From Polyangiaceae bacterium (GTDB lineage Bacteria; Myxococcota_A; Polyangia; Polyangiales; Polyangiaceae): DNA of 64,000 nt. Location of the stretch: positions 1-64,000 of the forward strand of contig JANXOF010000002.1 in the NCBI GenBank assembly GCA_025353725.1. Direction: 5' to 3'. This document shows, piece after piece, positions 44,304-53,060 of the stretch. The translations under genes were made by a program, and so were the position numbers. The notes beneath the pieces were generated by a model that searched no databases, had not been told where the DNA came from, and was given only the letters and a program-made list of their open reading frames with translations. Position 1 is the stretch's first letter. Each line of letters opens with the position of its first letter.

Positions 44304-45019
44304 GTAGGCGCGGACATAGCACGACCCGCGCGAATCGACTCGGCGATGCCTCTCGCGGCCGCGAGAGGATCTGCAGCGTCACGAATGGGCCGGCCGACGA
44401 CGACCCAGTCGGCGCCGTCCTGGATGGCCTGTTCGGGCGTGGCCACCCTCTTTTGATCGCCTCGCGCGGCCTCCGCAGGCCGCACGCCCGGCGTGACGAG
44501 AACCGCTTGGTCACCGAGGAGTTCGCGGACAGCCCGCACTTCAGCCGGGGAGCAAACGAACCAGCGAACGCCTTCGTCGTAGGCGATTCGCGCCAGTCGG
44601 GTGACAGCCTGGGTGGGCGGCCCCGCCATGCCGACGTCACTGAGGTCCTCGTGGTCCAACGATGTCAGCACCGTGACGGCACAGACGGAGAGCGATCCGC
44701 CCTCGGCTGCCGCGCGTGACACGGCCCGTCGCAGCATCGCTCGCCCGCCACTCGCGTGCACGGTGACGAGCGAAGCGCCCAGGTTCGAGGCTTGAGCAAC
44801 CGCCCGCTCGACCGTTTCGGGAATATCGTGGAGCTTCAGGTCGAGAAACACCGGCAGCGCGAGCTCCTGGCCCAACGCGACGACCTGCGGTCCTGCGTGC
44901 ACGAAAAGCTCAAGGCCAATCTTGATCATCCCTATTTCGGACGCTACGCGAGCTGCCGCCGCACGAGCGCTGTCTACGCTCGCGAAGTCGAGTGCGAAGG
45001 CGACGGGCGCCCTGGCCAC
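44300..45019 (-). CDS. pyrF: Orotidine-5'-phosphate decarboxylase
   Basis: About 239 residues from the GTG at 45019 (VARAPVAFALDFASVDSA), the position where homologs begin. The open frame extends to 45232, but that part overlaps the upstream gene and is not conserved in style. The active-site motif is VFLDLKLHDIPETV (DxKxxDI), followed by GASLVTVHASGG and VTPGVRPAEAARGDQKRVATP and the phosphate site GADWVVVGRPI. It makes UMP from OMP. Operon with rlmB. Confidence 0.92.
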   Translation of the reverse strand: MARAPVAFALDFASVDSARAAAARVASEIGMIKIGLELFVHAGPQVVALGQELALPVFLDLKLHDIPETVERAVAQASNLGASLVTVHASGGRAMLRRAVSRAAAEGGSLSVCAVTVLTSLDHEDLSDVGMAGPPTQAVTRLARIAYDEGVRWFVCSPAEVRAVRELLGDQAVLVTPGVRPAEAARGDQKRVATPEQAIQDGADWVVVGRPIRDAADPLAAARGIAESIRAGRAMSAPT

Positions 45020-45074
45020 GGCGCTCTCAAGCGTGCTCGAAAACAGGCTCCGGAAAGGACTCAAAGGCAACAGT

Positions 45075-45854
45075 TCAGAGGCAACTGCAAAGAGGGTCGC
45101 CAGTCTGGCACGTGCAGGCAGCGTGCGGGGTTCCTTTGCCCGCTCCAGCGCCGGCCGCGCCCGTGGTCGGTCGGCTTTGGACCGCAGCGATGTTTGCTTG
45201 CGTGCGCAGTTGCGCAGCTTGAGCGGCCGCAAGTTTAGCCGTCGCCGCCTCGCGCTCGGCTTGACTGTGGGCGCTCGAGGCCTCCGCTTGCGCGACGCGC
45301 ATGTCGTCCGTCTGCTTCTTCAGCTCGGCCAACAGCTTGTCGAGTTGGGTTTGCTTTTCCGCGATTTCCGCGTTCTTTGCCGCCGTGATTCGATCTTGCT
45401 CCTGGCCGCTTTTGTACAGCGCGACGCCGCTTCCGACGCCTCCGAAAATCAGCAGGGCGCCGATGCCGAGGGCGATGTAGGTCAGCTGCTTTTTCTTCTT
45501 GTCCTGCGACAGAGCCGCAAGCTGTCGCTCATGTTCCTGCTGTTGAGACATGGTGCGAAGACGGGCCTGCTGCTCAGCCTCGTGTCGCGCTTTCTCGACT
45601 TCGCCCTGACGAATCGCCTCAACGCGCGCCTGATCCTCTCGGCCTCGCTGGTCATCCTGACGACGACGTTCGACCTCGCCTTGCATGCGAGCCTCTTCGG
45701 CGTCGCGGCTTCGGCGTTCGGCTTCCTGTCGAGCATGGAGCTCGGCCGCGTCTTTACGCTTCTTATCGTCGTCCTCTTGCTTGATGCGATCTTCCTCAAG
45801 GCTCATTAGCTCTTTGAGGGAGAAGAGAACGGAGCTCTCTTTCTGTTCCGCCAT
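45075..45854 (-). CDS. Coiled-coil single-pass membrane protein with Cys-rich C-terminus
   Basis: 259 residues from the ATG at 45854 (MAEQKESSVLFSLKELMSLEEDRIKQE), with GAGG upstream. Residues 15-125 form a highly charged coiled coil (Glu/Arg/Lys rich). A membrane helix follows at about 125-145 (LTYIALGIGALLIFGGVGSGVAL), then a second coiled coil (AEIAEKQTQLDKLLAELKKQ) and an Ala-rich segment, ending in CTCQTGDPLCSCL, a conserved-looking terminal motif with four Cys. Function unknown; a signalling or structural membrane organiser is possible. It precedes pyrF, with 55 bases between. Confidence 0.75.
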   Translation of the reverse strand: MAEQKESSVLFSLKELMSLEEDRIKQEDDDKKRKDAAELHARQEAERRSRDAEEARMQGEVERRRQDDQRGREDQARVEAIRQGEVEKARHEAEQQARLRTMSQQQEHERQLAALSQDKKKKQLTYIALGIGALLIFGGVGSGVALYKSGQEQDRITAAKNAEIAEKQTQLDKLLAELKKQTDDMRVAQAEASSAHSQAEREAATAKLAAAQAAQLRTQANIAAVQSRPTTGAAGAGAGKGTPHAACTCQTGDPLCSCL

Positions 45855-46045
45855 CGGTGTGCGCCTCACGCCGCTCGCTGTTCAACCATCTGCAGCGGCC
45901 CGCGCGAACCGGACCTCGCCTACACAAAAGGTACTCGGGGGCGTCGACGTTCGCAAACAGTATCGAGTGCTCGGGCATCTCGTGCGTTCGCGGGACCCCA
46001 TCGCGAGCTTGCAGAGGCTGGCGCAATTGGGTGAGGATGCGCGCC

Positions 46046-46261
46046 ATGTCCACCAATGTGAACGCGCACATCACGGGAACCATCTGGAAAATCGAAGTGA
46101 AAGAAGGCGACACGGTCACCGAAGGTCAGACGTGCGTAATCCTCGAGTCGATGAAGATGGAGATGCCCGTCGAGGCTCCCTGCGCAGGCAAGGTGCTTGC
46201 GATTTGTTGCGCCGAGGCCCAAGCCGTCAACGAGGGCGACGTTCTCCTAACCATCGCCTAA
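46046..46261 (+). CDS. Biotin carboxyl carrier protein-like (single biotinyl/lipoyl domain)
   Basis: 71 residues from the ATG at 46046 with GTGAGG 9 bases upstream; an ATG at 46037 is also possible. It is the whole biotinyl domain with ILESMKMEMPV, where the central Lys of MKM is the biotin attachment site. The domain is flanked by the usual ITGTIWKIEVKEGDTV and GKVLAICCAEAQAVNEGDVLL strands. It has no other domain, so it works as a free carrier. The carboxyltransferase at 5.9-7.5 kb lacks an adjacent carrier, so a partnership is plausible. It lies just before a small lipoprotein gene. Confidence 0.9.
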   Translation: MSTNVNAHITGTIWKIEVKEGDTVTEGQTCVILESMKMEMPVEAPCAGKVLAICCAEAQAVNEGDVLLTIA

Positions 46262-46271
46262 GCTTTGACGT

Positions 46272-46595
46272 GTGAGGGTCGCTTTCCGAGTCGCGTGGTT
46301 TTTGGGGTCGCTTGCCTCGCTGGCGGGGCTTGCGTGCAGCGTGAAGGCGGCGTCGGTCGGAGCAGGGGCGGAATGTTTTTCCGCGAGCGATTGCGACCCC
46401 GGCCTCGTTTGTGTGCCTCAACGCGGCGGCGCGCGCCTCTGCTCGAACGATGTCTCGAAGATTACGGGTAATCCTCCCTCTGATTCCACGTCGGTGGATG
46501 CGAGCGGCGACGAAACCGACGCGATGCCGATGGCGCCTGCGCTCGACGCCTCGACCCGGGACGCCGCCCGAGGAGACGCGGGAGACGCCAGTTAG
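46272..46595 (+). CDS. Small Cys-rich lipoprotein
   Basis: 107 residues, GTG start 10 bases after the carrier gene. Signal peptide with lipobox LAGLAC (Cys22). The mature part has ECFSASDCDPGLVCVPQ and RLCSN, a disulfide-rich module common in myxobacterial lipoproteins, then an Asp/Ser/Ala-rich tail. Unknown function. Confidence 0.6.
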   Translation: MRVAFRVAWFLGSLASLAGLACSVKAASVGAGAECFSASDCDPGLVCVPQRGGARLCSNDVSKITGNPPSDSTSVDASGDETDAMPMAPALDASTRDAARGDAGDAS

Positions 46596-46770
46596 GCGAC
46601 ACCGCACGTGCGATTCAAGCTTCGCGACGGACCACGAAAGGGGCGCGGAAGCCCACGCCATGACTCCGCGCCGTGCCGCGATGGTAACCATGTAAGTGAT
46701 GTGTACTCTCGCGAAATGAGTTGATTTTCGCTCGCGTCACGTTGGTCTGAGGTTTGCTCGGCGCAAGGGC

Positions 46771-47601
46771 ATGAAGAACTCGTCCTGGGCCTCGGCTGCG
46801 CTTTGCAATCTTCTGGTGAGCTTTGGAGTCCTCGGCGGTTGCGCCGGAGAAAACGGAGATTCTTCTCCGGAAGGCGAGTCCGAACGATCGCCAGCGGTCA
46901 CCGTTGGAAACGTGACCGGCGCGCTGGTGAGCGCGATCGATTGCGCGTCGAACGAGCAAACTGCTTACGTTCAGGGCCGTGCCTCACAAATCAACGTGAT
47001 AGCGATTGGAGGAAAAGCCGTCACGCGCGCGACAGGGCATGCCTTTTTGCGTATGCAGCGCGCGGCCGATGCCGCGGGCGTTTCCCTCGCTCTTAACTCG
47101 GGGTTCCGAACGAACGCCGAGCAAGAATATCTCTATGGGTGCTACCAGTCGGGTAACTGCAATAACGGACACCTCGCCGCCCGCCCAGGATTCAGCAACC
47201 ACCAGTCGGGGGTCGCCGTTGACCTGACGACCTCCGACTGGCTCGCCGAAAACGCGGGCCGGTTCGGGTTTCAAAGGACCGTACCCAGTGAGTCATGGCA
47301 CTACGAATACTCCGGCGCCGACCCTGGCGGGCCATGCAACGGAGGTGTGACCTGGGAATCGCCGCGCGACGGAGGCGTGTTCACGAACGGCATATGGCTC
47401 AAAGCGACCGCGCCGAAAGCTTCGAGGGTCGTCTACGACGCGGGCGAGTACCGCTTAGGAGAATCAAGCGATGCTGCCGAGAGTTTTGCGGTCCGCTATA
47501 CGTTCAATCAACTTGGTAATCGCGCTGTCAAGGCGACAGCGTATGACGCGGCCGGCGCGCTACTCGGGAGCTCTACGACGAATTTTCGCGTTACGCCGTG
47601 A
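46771..47601 (+). CDS. VanY/M15B-type D,D-carboxypeptidase-like lipoprotein
   Basis: 276 residues. Lipoprotein signal LGGC (Cys about 24). The M15B signature is intact: LNSGFRTNAEQEYLY, then SNHQSGVAVDL with H144 and D151, and SWHYEY with H177 (zinc ligands). Residues 195-276 form an Ig-like beta domain (VTWESPRDGGVFTNGIWLKATAPKASRVVYDAGEY), common in myxobacterial secreted proteins. It trims peptidoglycan stem peptides or degrades foreign peptidoglycan. Confidence 0.88.
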   Translation: MKNSSWASAALCNLLVSFGVLGGCAGENGDSSPEGESERSPAVTVGNVTGALVSAIDCASNEQTAYVQGRASQINVIAIGGKAVTRATGHAFLRMQRAADAAGVSLALNSGFRTNAEQEYLYGCYQSGNCNNGHLAARPGFSNHQSGVAVDLTTSDWLAENAGRFGFQRTVPSESWHYEYSGADPGGPCNGGVTWESPRDGGVFTNGIWLKATAPKASRVVYDAGEYRLGESSDAAESFAVRYTFNQLGNRAVKATAYDAAGALLGSSTTNFRVTP

Positions 47602-47786
47602 GCGGGGTGAGGTTGCCGCTGTCGTTCGCGCGCTCAAGCTGGCTAACCCCAGACAATCTACGGCATTTGAGCTGTACGACGCTTGAATCGGCTTTCTTCC
47701 CTGGCTCTTGAAAATTAGTTTTGTACGATAATGTGCGGCGATTCGCGCTGGATATGTTTCTGCTGTCGTGTAGGGTTCGGCTGCCC

Positions 47787-49421
47787 ATGCGACGCCTAAT
47801 TGTTCTCGCGATTCCACTCCTTGGACTTTCTTTGCATTGCCTCGCACAGACAGATCGTCGTCCAGAATTGAATGAATCGCGCGCCGTGATAAGGCAAAAC
47901 GAAAGCCTGAGCGCACCGCGGTTTTTAGGTGAAGACGGCGTCGGTTCGGACGCGGAGGCGCGTGCCTACTACCAGGTTTTAGGTCCGCAATACGTGCCAG
48001 GCACGTATACGCTCGAGGAGTGGGTGGCGACCAATATCGGCGCACGCCCGACTCACGATGGCTTTTACCGAAATCGCACAGAGCTCGGGTTTTGGCGAGA
48101 GATGAAGTGCACGCAGTACGTAGGAAGCGGTCTTGGCGGTTGCATGGTCCGTAACTGGTCGGCGCCCGATGACCCGACGCAGGGGAAGCCCAACTTGGGT
48201 ACCGTCGCCATGAACGTGAGCTCGTCGGGAGTGACCCAGTTTTTCGTCTTTGCTCCCTCTGGCAAGCTCTCGACCGCTGCGGTTCTCGATAGTGAGGGCG
48301 AAAAGTTCGTACCTCGTGTCTGCACGTCGTGTCACTCAGGTTCGATGACGCCGCCGCAGACCGACGTTGCGGCTATTTTTCGCGAATTCGAGCCGTCCGA
48401 ACTCGAGGCTGCGCCTCAGCGCGCGAACGCGTCGGTCGAATGGTTTAATCTCAATCAGAGCGTACGTTCGGCGAACCAGTCGATTCGGACGGAGGCCGAG
48501 GGAGCCGCGCCAGGGACAGACCATGCGCGGCGTTCGCAGAGTGCCTATGTGCGATCGGTATATCCGACGCCGTCCGCGTCGGCCCTTTCGGTGCGCGATG
48601 CGGCTCATATCCCAGTAACGTGGCGCAGTCGCGTGGGCGAGGCGCCTCGACTCGTATCCGCGAAAGCGAGGTTGTGGACTCAGCTTGTGGCGCCGTATTG
48701 CATGACGTGTCACCGCACGAATTCAGCCGATTGGTCCGAATACGATCGATTTGTACCGCTCGGCTCATTGGCGCGCGGAAAGACTCGACTTACGGAGTAC
48801 CTCGAAGCCCCTGAGACGCATCGTGCGGACTTTCCCTACATGCCCAACGCTCAGCTTCTCTACGAGACGATGAGGGGAGATGCCTCCGTCGAGCCTGCGA
48901 TTCAAGAATGGACCTCCTCGCTTGGCGATCCGAGCTGCGCGACGGGCGCGCGCTGCGTTCCCCGCGAAGAATGTCGACTCGGCGAGATTCGTTCGTGTGA
49001 CGACCCTAAAGACGTTTGCGTGGCGACGACGCCGCTACCCGATGGGACTTCGTGTGGCGACAGCCGCACGTGCTCCCACGGGGAGTGCTTCGATTCACTG
49101 ACGTTCAGCATCCCCGTCGTCGCTCCCGGAATCTATGTGCGAAGAGAGCGGCCGACGTCACCCGAGCAGCACCTCCGGATCGTGGCGAATCACGACTTAT
49201 TCGTCACGCAAGTATCCGAGTCGGGCATGTGCTACCTCGCGAGAACTGAGCGCGTCTATTCGTGCAACGTCAGCACGTTGACGTGCACTCACGCACCCAC
49301 CGCGGATGCGTTTGTCGCTCCGCTCCGAGGCGAACCCGGTCTCGAACGACGTTCGCCAAACCCGCTTGCAAGCGGCCACTACCGACTGGAGAGTCCTGTC
49401 GACATGGGGCCATGCCCGTAG
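47787..49421 (+). CDS. Diheme-type lipoprotein with Cys-rich C-terminus
   Basis: 544 residues from the ATG at 47787 (lipobox LSLHC). Two CxxCH motifs: C179-H183 (CTSCHSG) and C305-H309 (CMTCHRT). The region around them has no other recognised domain. The segment ARCVPREECRLGEIRSCDDPKDVC and CGDSRTCSHGECFD is a Cys-rich disulfide module. The C-terminal 110 residues look beta-rich (PGIYVRRERP). It resembles the single-motif lipoprotein at 30.8 kb in style. Probably a periplasmic or outer-membrane electron carrier. Confidence 0.65.
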   Translation: MRRLIVLAIPLLGLSLHCLAQTDRRPELNESRAVIRQNESLSAPRFLGEDGVGSDAEARAYYQVLGPQYVPGTYTLEEWVATNIGARPTHDGFYRNRTELGFWREMKCTQYVGSGLGGCMVRNWSAPDDPTQGKPNLGTVAMNVSSSGVTQFFVFAPSGKLSTAAVLDSEGEKFVPRVCTSCHSGSMTPPQTDVAAIFREFEPSELEAAPQRANASVEWFNLNQSVRSANQSIRTEAEGAAPGTDHARRSQSAYVRSVYPTPSASALSVRDAAHIPVTWRSRVGEAPRLVSAKARLWTQLVAPYCMTCHRTNSADWSEYDRFVPLGSLARGKTRLTEYLEAPETHRADFPYMPNAQLLYETMRGDASVEPAIQEWTSSLGDPSCATGARCVPREECRLGEIRSCDDPKDVCVATTPLPDGTSCGDSRTCSHGECFDSLTFSIPVVAPGIYVRRERPTSPEQHLRIVANHDLFVTQVSESGMCYLARTERVYSCNVSTLTCTHAPTADAFVAPLRGEPGLERRSPNPLASGHYRLESPVDMGPCP

Positions 49422-49430
49422 CCCGAACCG

Positions 49431-49895
49431 CTATTCAATCGGTACGTCGAAGTGAAGCGCCCAGTTGGCCAGGTTGTAGGCATGGTTAGAAGCTGTGTCG
49501 TCCGAATCGCGTAGGTTCCCGCGCGGGCCGCGGGCACGTCCTGGGCACGTGTGCGGAACGCCGGTGAAAGCGTAGCGGAGCCGCGACGCGACGGGAGCCG
49601 TGGTGCTGAGAGTAACGCTCACCGCGGTAGGGCCAGTTACCTCGACGCGCACGATGGGAATCCGCTCGCCCGCGGCGTCTACCACCTCGAAGCCGTAATT
49701 CCCAGGGTCGACGACTCTCTGGGTATCGAGGACCAGAGGCGGCTTAGGCACGATAAAGCGCGCCGTAACGACCACTCCCGACTGCGTGACAGCCTTCGGT
49801 CGAACCGGCTCCCAGAGCCGACCTTCGAGAACGATACGTGCGTAGACTTTACCGAAAGCGTGGGGTTCCGTCTTTGTGTAGCCTTCCTGAGTGCA
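49431..49895 (-). pseudogene. Decayed C-terminal remnant of a secreted hydrolase-like protein
   Basis: The minus-strand frame is open for about 155 codons between a stop at 49896-49898 and the terminal stop. The translation reads like the last 150 residues of a larger protein (KVYARIVLEGRLWEPV; VTARFIVPKPPLVLDT; NPGNYGFEV-like DPGNYGFEVVDAAGERI; GPRGNLRDSD; NLANWALHFDVPI), a pattern I recall at the end of large secreted carbohydrate-active or esterase-like proteins. No good start or signal peptide lies upstream; the only in-frame starts give a truncated 114-residue product. It could instead be a small intact gene. Moderate confidence. Confidence 0.45.
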
Positions 49896-50035
49896 TCATG
49901 CCTCGAAGGCGCGGCTCGTGTTGGACTCCAAACCCACGTGTTGCTGCGAGTCGCGGTTCTTGCGGACCGCAGCGTTGCCCGTACGATGGCGGGGTGCGAC
50001 GCGCAAGAATCGTGTAGCCGGGAGGCCGTACACCC

Positions 50036-51190
50036 ATGCGTGAGGTCCGACCTTGGGTGGCCGCGTTGGGAGCGGCGATGAGCGGCGTCGCTCTTGCGGC
50101 TTGCTCGCTTCTCGTCGACACGGAGGGCTTGAGTGGAATCGTCCTCAGGGAGGGGGGCGATGGCGCTCTCGTACCGCTTGATTCAGGCCTACCGGATTCC
50201 ACTGCCTCGTTCGACGGCTCGGTACGCGTGGGCGACAGCTCGCCTGAGCGTGACGGTAGCATCGTCGGCACCGCAAAAAGTTGCGGTGAAGTCGGTGGCC
50301 AAAGATCTTCGGACTGTGGCCCCCAAGTCGATGAAGACTGTTGCGCTAGCTTGCCCGTACCCGGCGGCAAATTTTTTCGCAGCTATGATGGCCTGTCGAA
50401 CACCAGCGCGGCCAGTGAGGCTACAATCAGTACGTTTCGCCTTGATCGATTTGAGGTCACGGTTGGGCGCTTTCGCAGGTTCGTGGCCGCTGTCGCTGGT
50501 GGGTGGCTGCCCCCCTCAGGCTCGGGCAAGCATTCGCATCTGAATGCCGGAAAGGGCTTATCGCAAGAGGTCGCGAGCCTTCACGAGGCAGGCTGGGAGG
50601 GGGCTTGGAATCAGGACCTCGCTACGACCCAGGCGGGGTGGACCGCGAAGCTCTCGTGCAAACCCGGCCAGGAGACGTGGACCAACACCGCAGGCACGAA
50701 CGAATCGCGTCCCATTGTGTGCGAGACATGGTTTGAGGCGTATGCATTCTGCATTTGGGATGACGGCTTTTTGCCGACTGAAGCGGAGTGGAATTACGCT
50801 GCAGCCGGGGGTAGCGATCAGCGCGCTTATCCGTGGTCAAGTGCGTTTGCGCCGCCTGCCCTCCCGCCGCCGTTAGTCGTCGACTCTACGTATGCGAACT
50901 ACGCCGGCGGTCCTGGATCGACGTCCAAGGTTGGAAGCTTTCCGAGGGGCGACGGCCGGTGGCTGCATGCCGATCTGGGAGGCAACGCGTCGGAGTGGAC
51001 GTTCGATTGGTATCAACCCTATCCATCGCCGTGTCAGGATTGCGCGAGCTTCGCGTCGTCCGCCTACCGAGCGATTCGCGGGAGTAGTTTTGGCGGCGGC
51101 TCAGAGAGCCTAACCGCTTCGTACCGCGGTGTCGCTCCACCCTCCGCGCGCGACGGGAGGTTCGGTCTTCGGTGCGCCCGCGCACCTTGA
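50036..51190 (+). CDS. Sulfatase-modifying-factor (SUMF1/FGE)-domain lipoprotein
   Basis: 384 residues, ATG with GGGAGG 10 bases upstream. Signal with LAAC (Cys about 23), then a linker. From about residue 105 the FGE-sulfatase domain appears: STFRLDRFEVTVGRFRRFV, LPTEAEWNYAAAGG, GNASEWTFDWYQ, YRAIRGSSFGGG, and DGRFGLRCARAP. The calcium and core motifs are kept. In this family many members are not formylglycine-generating enzymes but ligand-binding or kinase-linked proteins. The substrate is unknown. Confidence 0.85.
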   Translation: MREVRPWVAALGAAMSGVALAACSLLVDTEGLSGIVLREGGDGALVPLDSGLPDSTASFDGSVRVGDSSPERDGSIVGTAKSCGEVGGQRSSDCGPQVDEDCCASLPVPGGKFFRSYDGLSNTSAASEATISTFRLDRFEVTVGRFRRFVAAVAGGWLPPSGSGKHSHLNAGKGLSQEVASLHEAGWEGAWNQDLATTQAGWTAKLSCKPGQETWTNTAGTNESRPIVCETWFEAYAFCIWDDGFLPTEAEWNYAAAGGSDQRAYPWSSAFAPPALPPPLVVDSTYANYAGGPGSTSKVGSFPRGDGRWLHADLGGNASEWTFDWYQPYPSPCQDCASFASSAYRAIRGSSFGGGSESLTASYRGVAPPSARDGRFGLRCARAP

Positions 51191-51195
51191 GGTTG

Positions 51196-51207
51196 CCCCC
51201 CCCCCCC
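51196..51207. repeat. 12-bp poly-C tract just after the SUMF1-domain gene
   Basis: Twelve consecutive C bases, 5 bases after the TGA stop. Long G/C homopolymers slip readily; here it is outside the coding sequence. Confidence 0.85.
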
Positions 51208-51259
51208 GCGTTTCGCTCTCCCGAGGAAGTCGCCTCAAGCGGGGATAACTAGTCAATAA

Positions 51260-52708
51260 TCATGGAGTGATAGTCACTTGAGTCGACAGCTTATTGTCGC
51301 CCGACGCTGCATCCCACACCCCAGTATTCGCGAATCGAATAGAGTACTCGCTCCGTGCTTCAAGTCGCGTGTCGGCGTCGGGGAGAGAAAGAGCAACCGA
51401 ATACTTGCCCGGGGCCAAGTCCGCTGGGATGACCACCGATGCGTCGATGGATGTCTCCGCCGAAGGCGCCCAGCGCCGAGGGTCAGAGTCGATGCGAATC
51501 ACGCGGCGGTTACCGTTGCCACTGAGTACGACATATGCGGAGCGAGGGTTGTACGGTGAAGCATACCCTGTATTGCTAACGGTCGCCTTGAACGCCATCG
51601 CCCCGCCCGCCGCGGCGGTTGCCGAGTGCGAGGCCGTCTTTAGCGAGAAGCGATAGCCGAGCTTTTGCGTGATATCATCAAAGCATCCGCCTGATTTCCA
51701 ACTCGCATTGACGCCGTCGTGGAAGTCTTCGTTCAAGTAGCTGTAGTGCATTTGCTTGAGCTCGGTAGTCGCCGTGTCGCAGTTCGATCGCGGTGCGCTT
51801 ACCGCGCACGTCTCTCCACCGATCGGCGTAAATTGTCCAATCTGCGCAATGAATGCTTTGCCCGCTTCGGCGGACGCTCCGACTCCTGCGTTCGTTCGGC
51901 CGTACGTGCCCATGTCGTCGCTGCCCGCGAGGAAACAGTCGTTTTGCAATCCAGTCCGAGACTTTCCACTCCCGCCGTAGGCCTCGGCCGGAGTAAGTGG
52001 GTCGCCAAACAGCGACGTGATGGTGTCGGGATATCGAATCTGAATCGAACGCGACGCGGGGAGTGCCGCCAGCAGCCCACTTACAATGGCTTGTTGAGCG
52101 GCCGTGTCTTTATCGAGACCATTTGTCGAGCTGTGCCACTCGCCCCAGTTTCCGACGAAACCTGTTTGCATGACGGAAATGACGTCTGCGTTTTTCGACA
52201 AGACGGGGGTGAGTTGTGTGATGTGTGCAAGTACTTGAGTGCGAGAAGCGTCTTGTTCGCCGTTTGGCCACGTCGTCGGGAAATTGTACGTAAATCGGGG
52301 GATGATTTTTATCCCGGCTGCTCGCGCGCCGTCGAACGTGCTCTGTATGGAGCTGAGCAGCGAGGACGGGATTTCCTGAGTCCGGTAGTCGTCGAGTCGA
52401 ATGTAGAGGCGCGCGAGGGAGTGTCCCCCTTGGCGAATGAAAGCGGGATCCTGGCCGAGTTGGATGTTTCCGTGAAAGCCGCGCTCGGGGTTCAAAAACG
52501 AATCCTGCGACACGGCGTAGTTGGCACTCACCTCCGGACCCGTGTTCGGCGGGACGACGACGGCACTCGATTGACTTGTGGCGTCGTCGCTTGCATCCGT
52601 CACCGCACACGCGGCGAGGAGGGAGACGAACGCGAGTGACGTTGCGCGAAGTACCCCGCTGCCGCGAAGGGACGTGCGTGGGGTCGGGCGAAGATGGGTG
52701 GAGGGCAT
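51260..52708 (-). CDS. DUF4874/DUF4832 lipoprotein
   Basis: 482 residues. Lipoprotein signal (LAFVSLLAACA). Residues about 65-240 match DUF4874 (NPERGFHGNI; LARLYIRLDDYRTQEIP; GIKIIPRFTYNFPTTWP; FVGNWGEWHSSTNG), a TIM-barrel-like fold resembling glycoside hydrolases. The C-terminal part matches DUF4832 (QMHYSYLNEDFHDGV; LGYRFSLKTAS; KATVSNTGYASPYNPRSAYVVL). Probably acts on a polysaccharide at the cell surface; unproven. It faces the SUMF1-domain gene tail to tail across the poly-C tract. Confidence 0.85.
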   Translation of the reverse strand: MPSTHLRPTPRTSLRGSGVLRATSLAFVSLLAACAVTDASDDATSQSSAVVVPPNTGPEVSANYAVSQDSFLNPERGFHGNIQLGQDPAFIRQGGHSLARLYIRLDDYRTQEIPSSLLSSIQSTFDGARAAGIKIIPRFTYNFPTTWPNGEQDASRTQVLAHITQLTPVLSKNADVISVMQTGFVGNWGEWHSSTNGLDKDTAAQQAIVSGLLAALPASRSIQIRYPDTITSLFGDPLTPAEAYGGSGKSRTGLQNDCFLAGSDDMGTYGRTNAGVGASAEAGKAFIAQIGQFTPIGGETCAVSAPRSNCDTATTELKQMHYSYLNEDFHDGVNASWKSGGCFDDITQKLGYRFSLKTASHSATAAAGGAMAFKATVSNTGYASPYNPRSAYVVLSGNGNRRVIRIDSDPRRWAPSAETSIDASVVIPADLAPGKYSVALSLPDADTRLEARSEYSIRFANTGVWDAASGDNKLSTQVTITP

Positions 52709-53060
52709 ACAGTGGACTCTTTTGTGTTTAGTTTCGAGTGCTTGAGTGGCGCCGCAAGGCTGAAACTCGACAACGCAACTCGCACGCCAACGCCGTCAGC
52801 GCGATCACTGACTCGGTCCGCCGACCTAAACGGCTGGTGGTTCGCGGACCTCGCGCGACCTCGGGGGACCACGCGGTGGTGCGCGGATCCGTCACGTTTC
52901 TGTGGATTGCGGCCTCTAGGAAGCAGACTTCTGCAGGTTGATACCTTACGTTTTCTTACGGTGTGAGGTGCGTGCAGACACGTCTCACCGTCGCGGGAAC
53001 CCCACGCACGGTTCGCGCCTAGGTTTCGCTCCGTACTGAACTGATGTATCGCCTTCGTGA
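52709..53060. other. Divergent intergenic region, no supported gene
   Basis: 352 bases between the DUF4832 lipoprotein start (leftward) and the YprB-like gene (rightward). ORFs in both directions here lack signals and homology-like features. It must carry both promoters. Confidence 0.5.

Noticed and set aside
45020-45232. N-terminal extension of PyrF
   Set aside because: It overlaps the upstream gene and is Arg-rich and unlike PyrF; the GTG at 45019 matches the family start.
51719-52639. 306-codon plus-strand frame inside the DUF4832 lipoprotein gene
   Set aside because: Antisense to a recognised domain; no start signal or motif.
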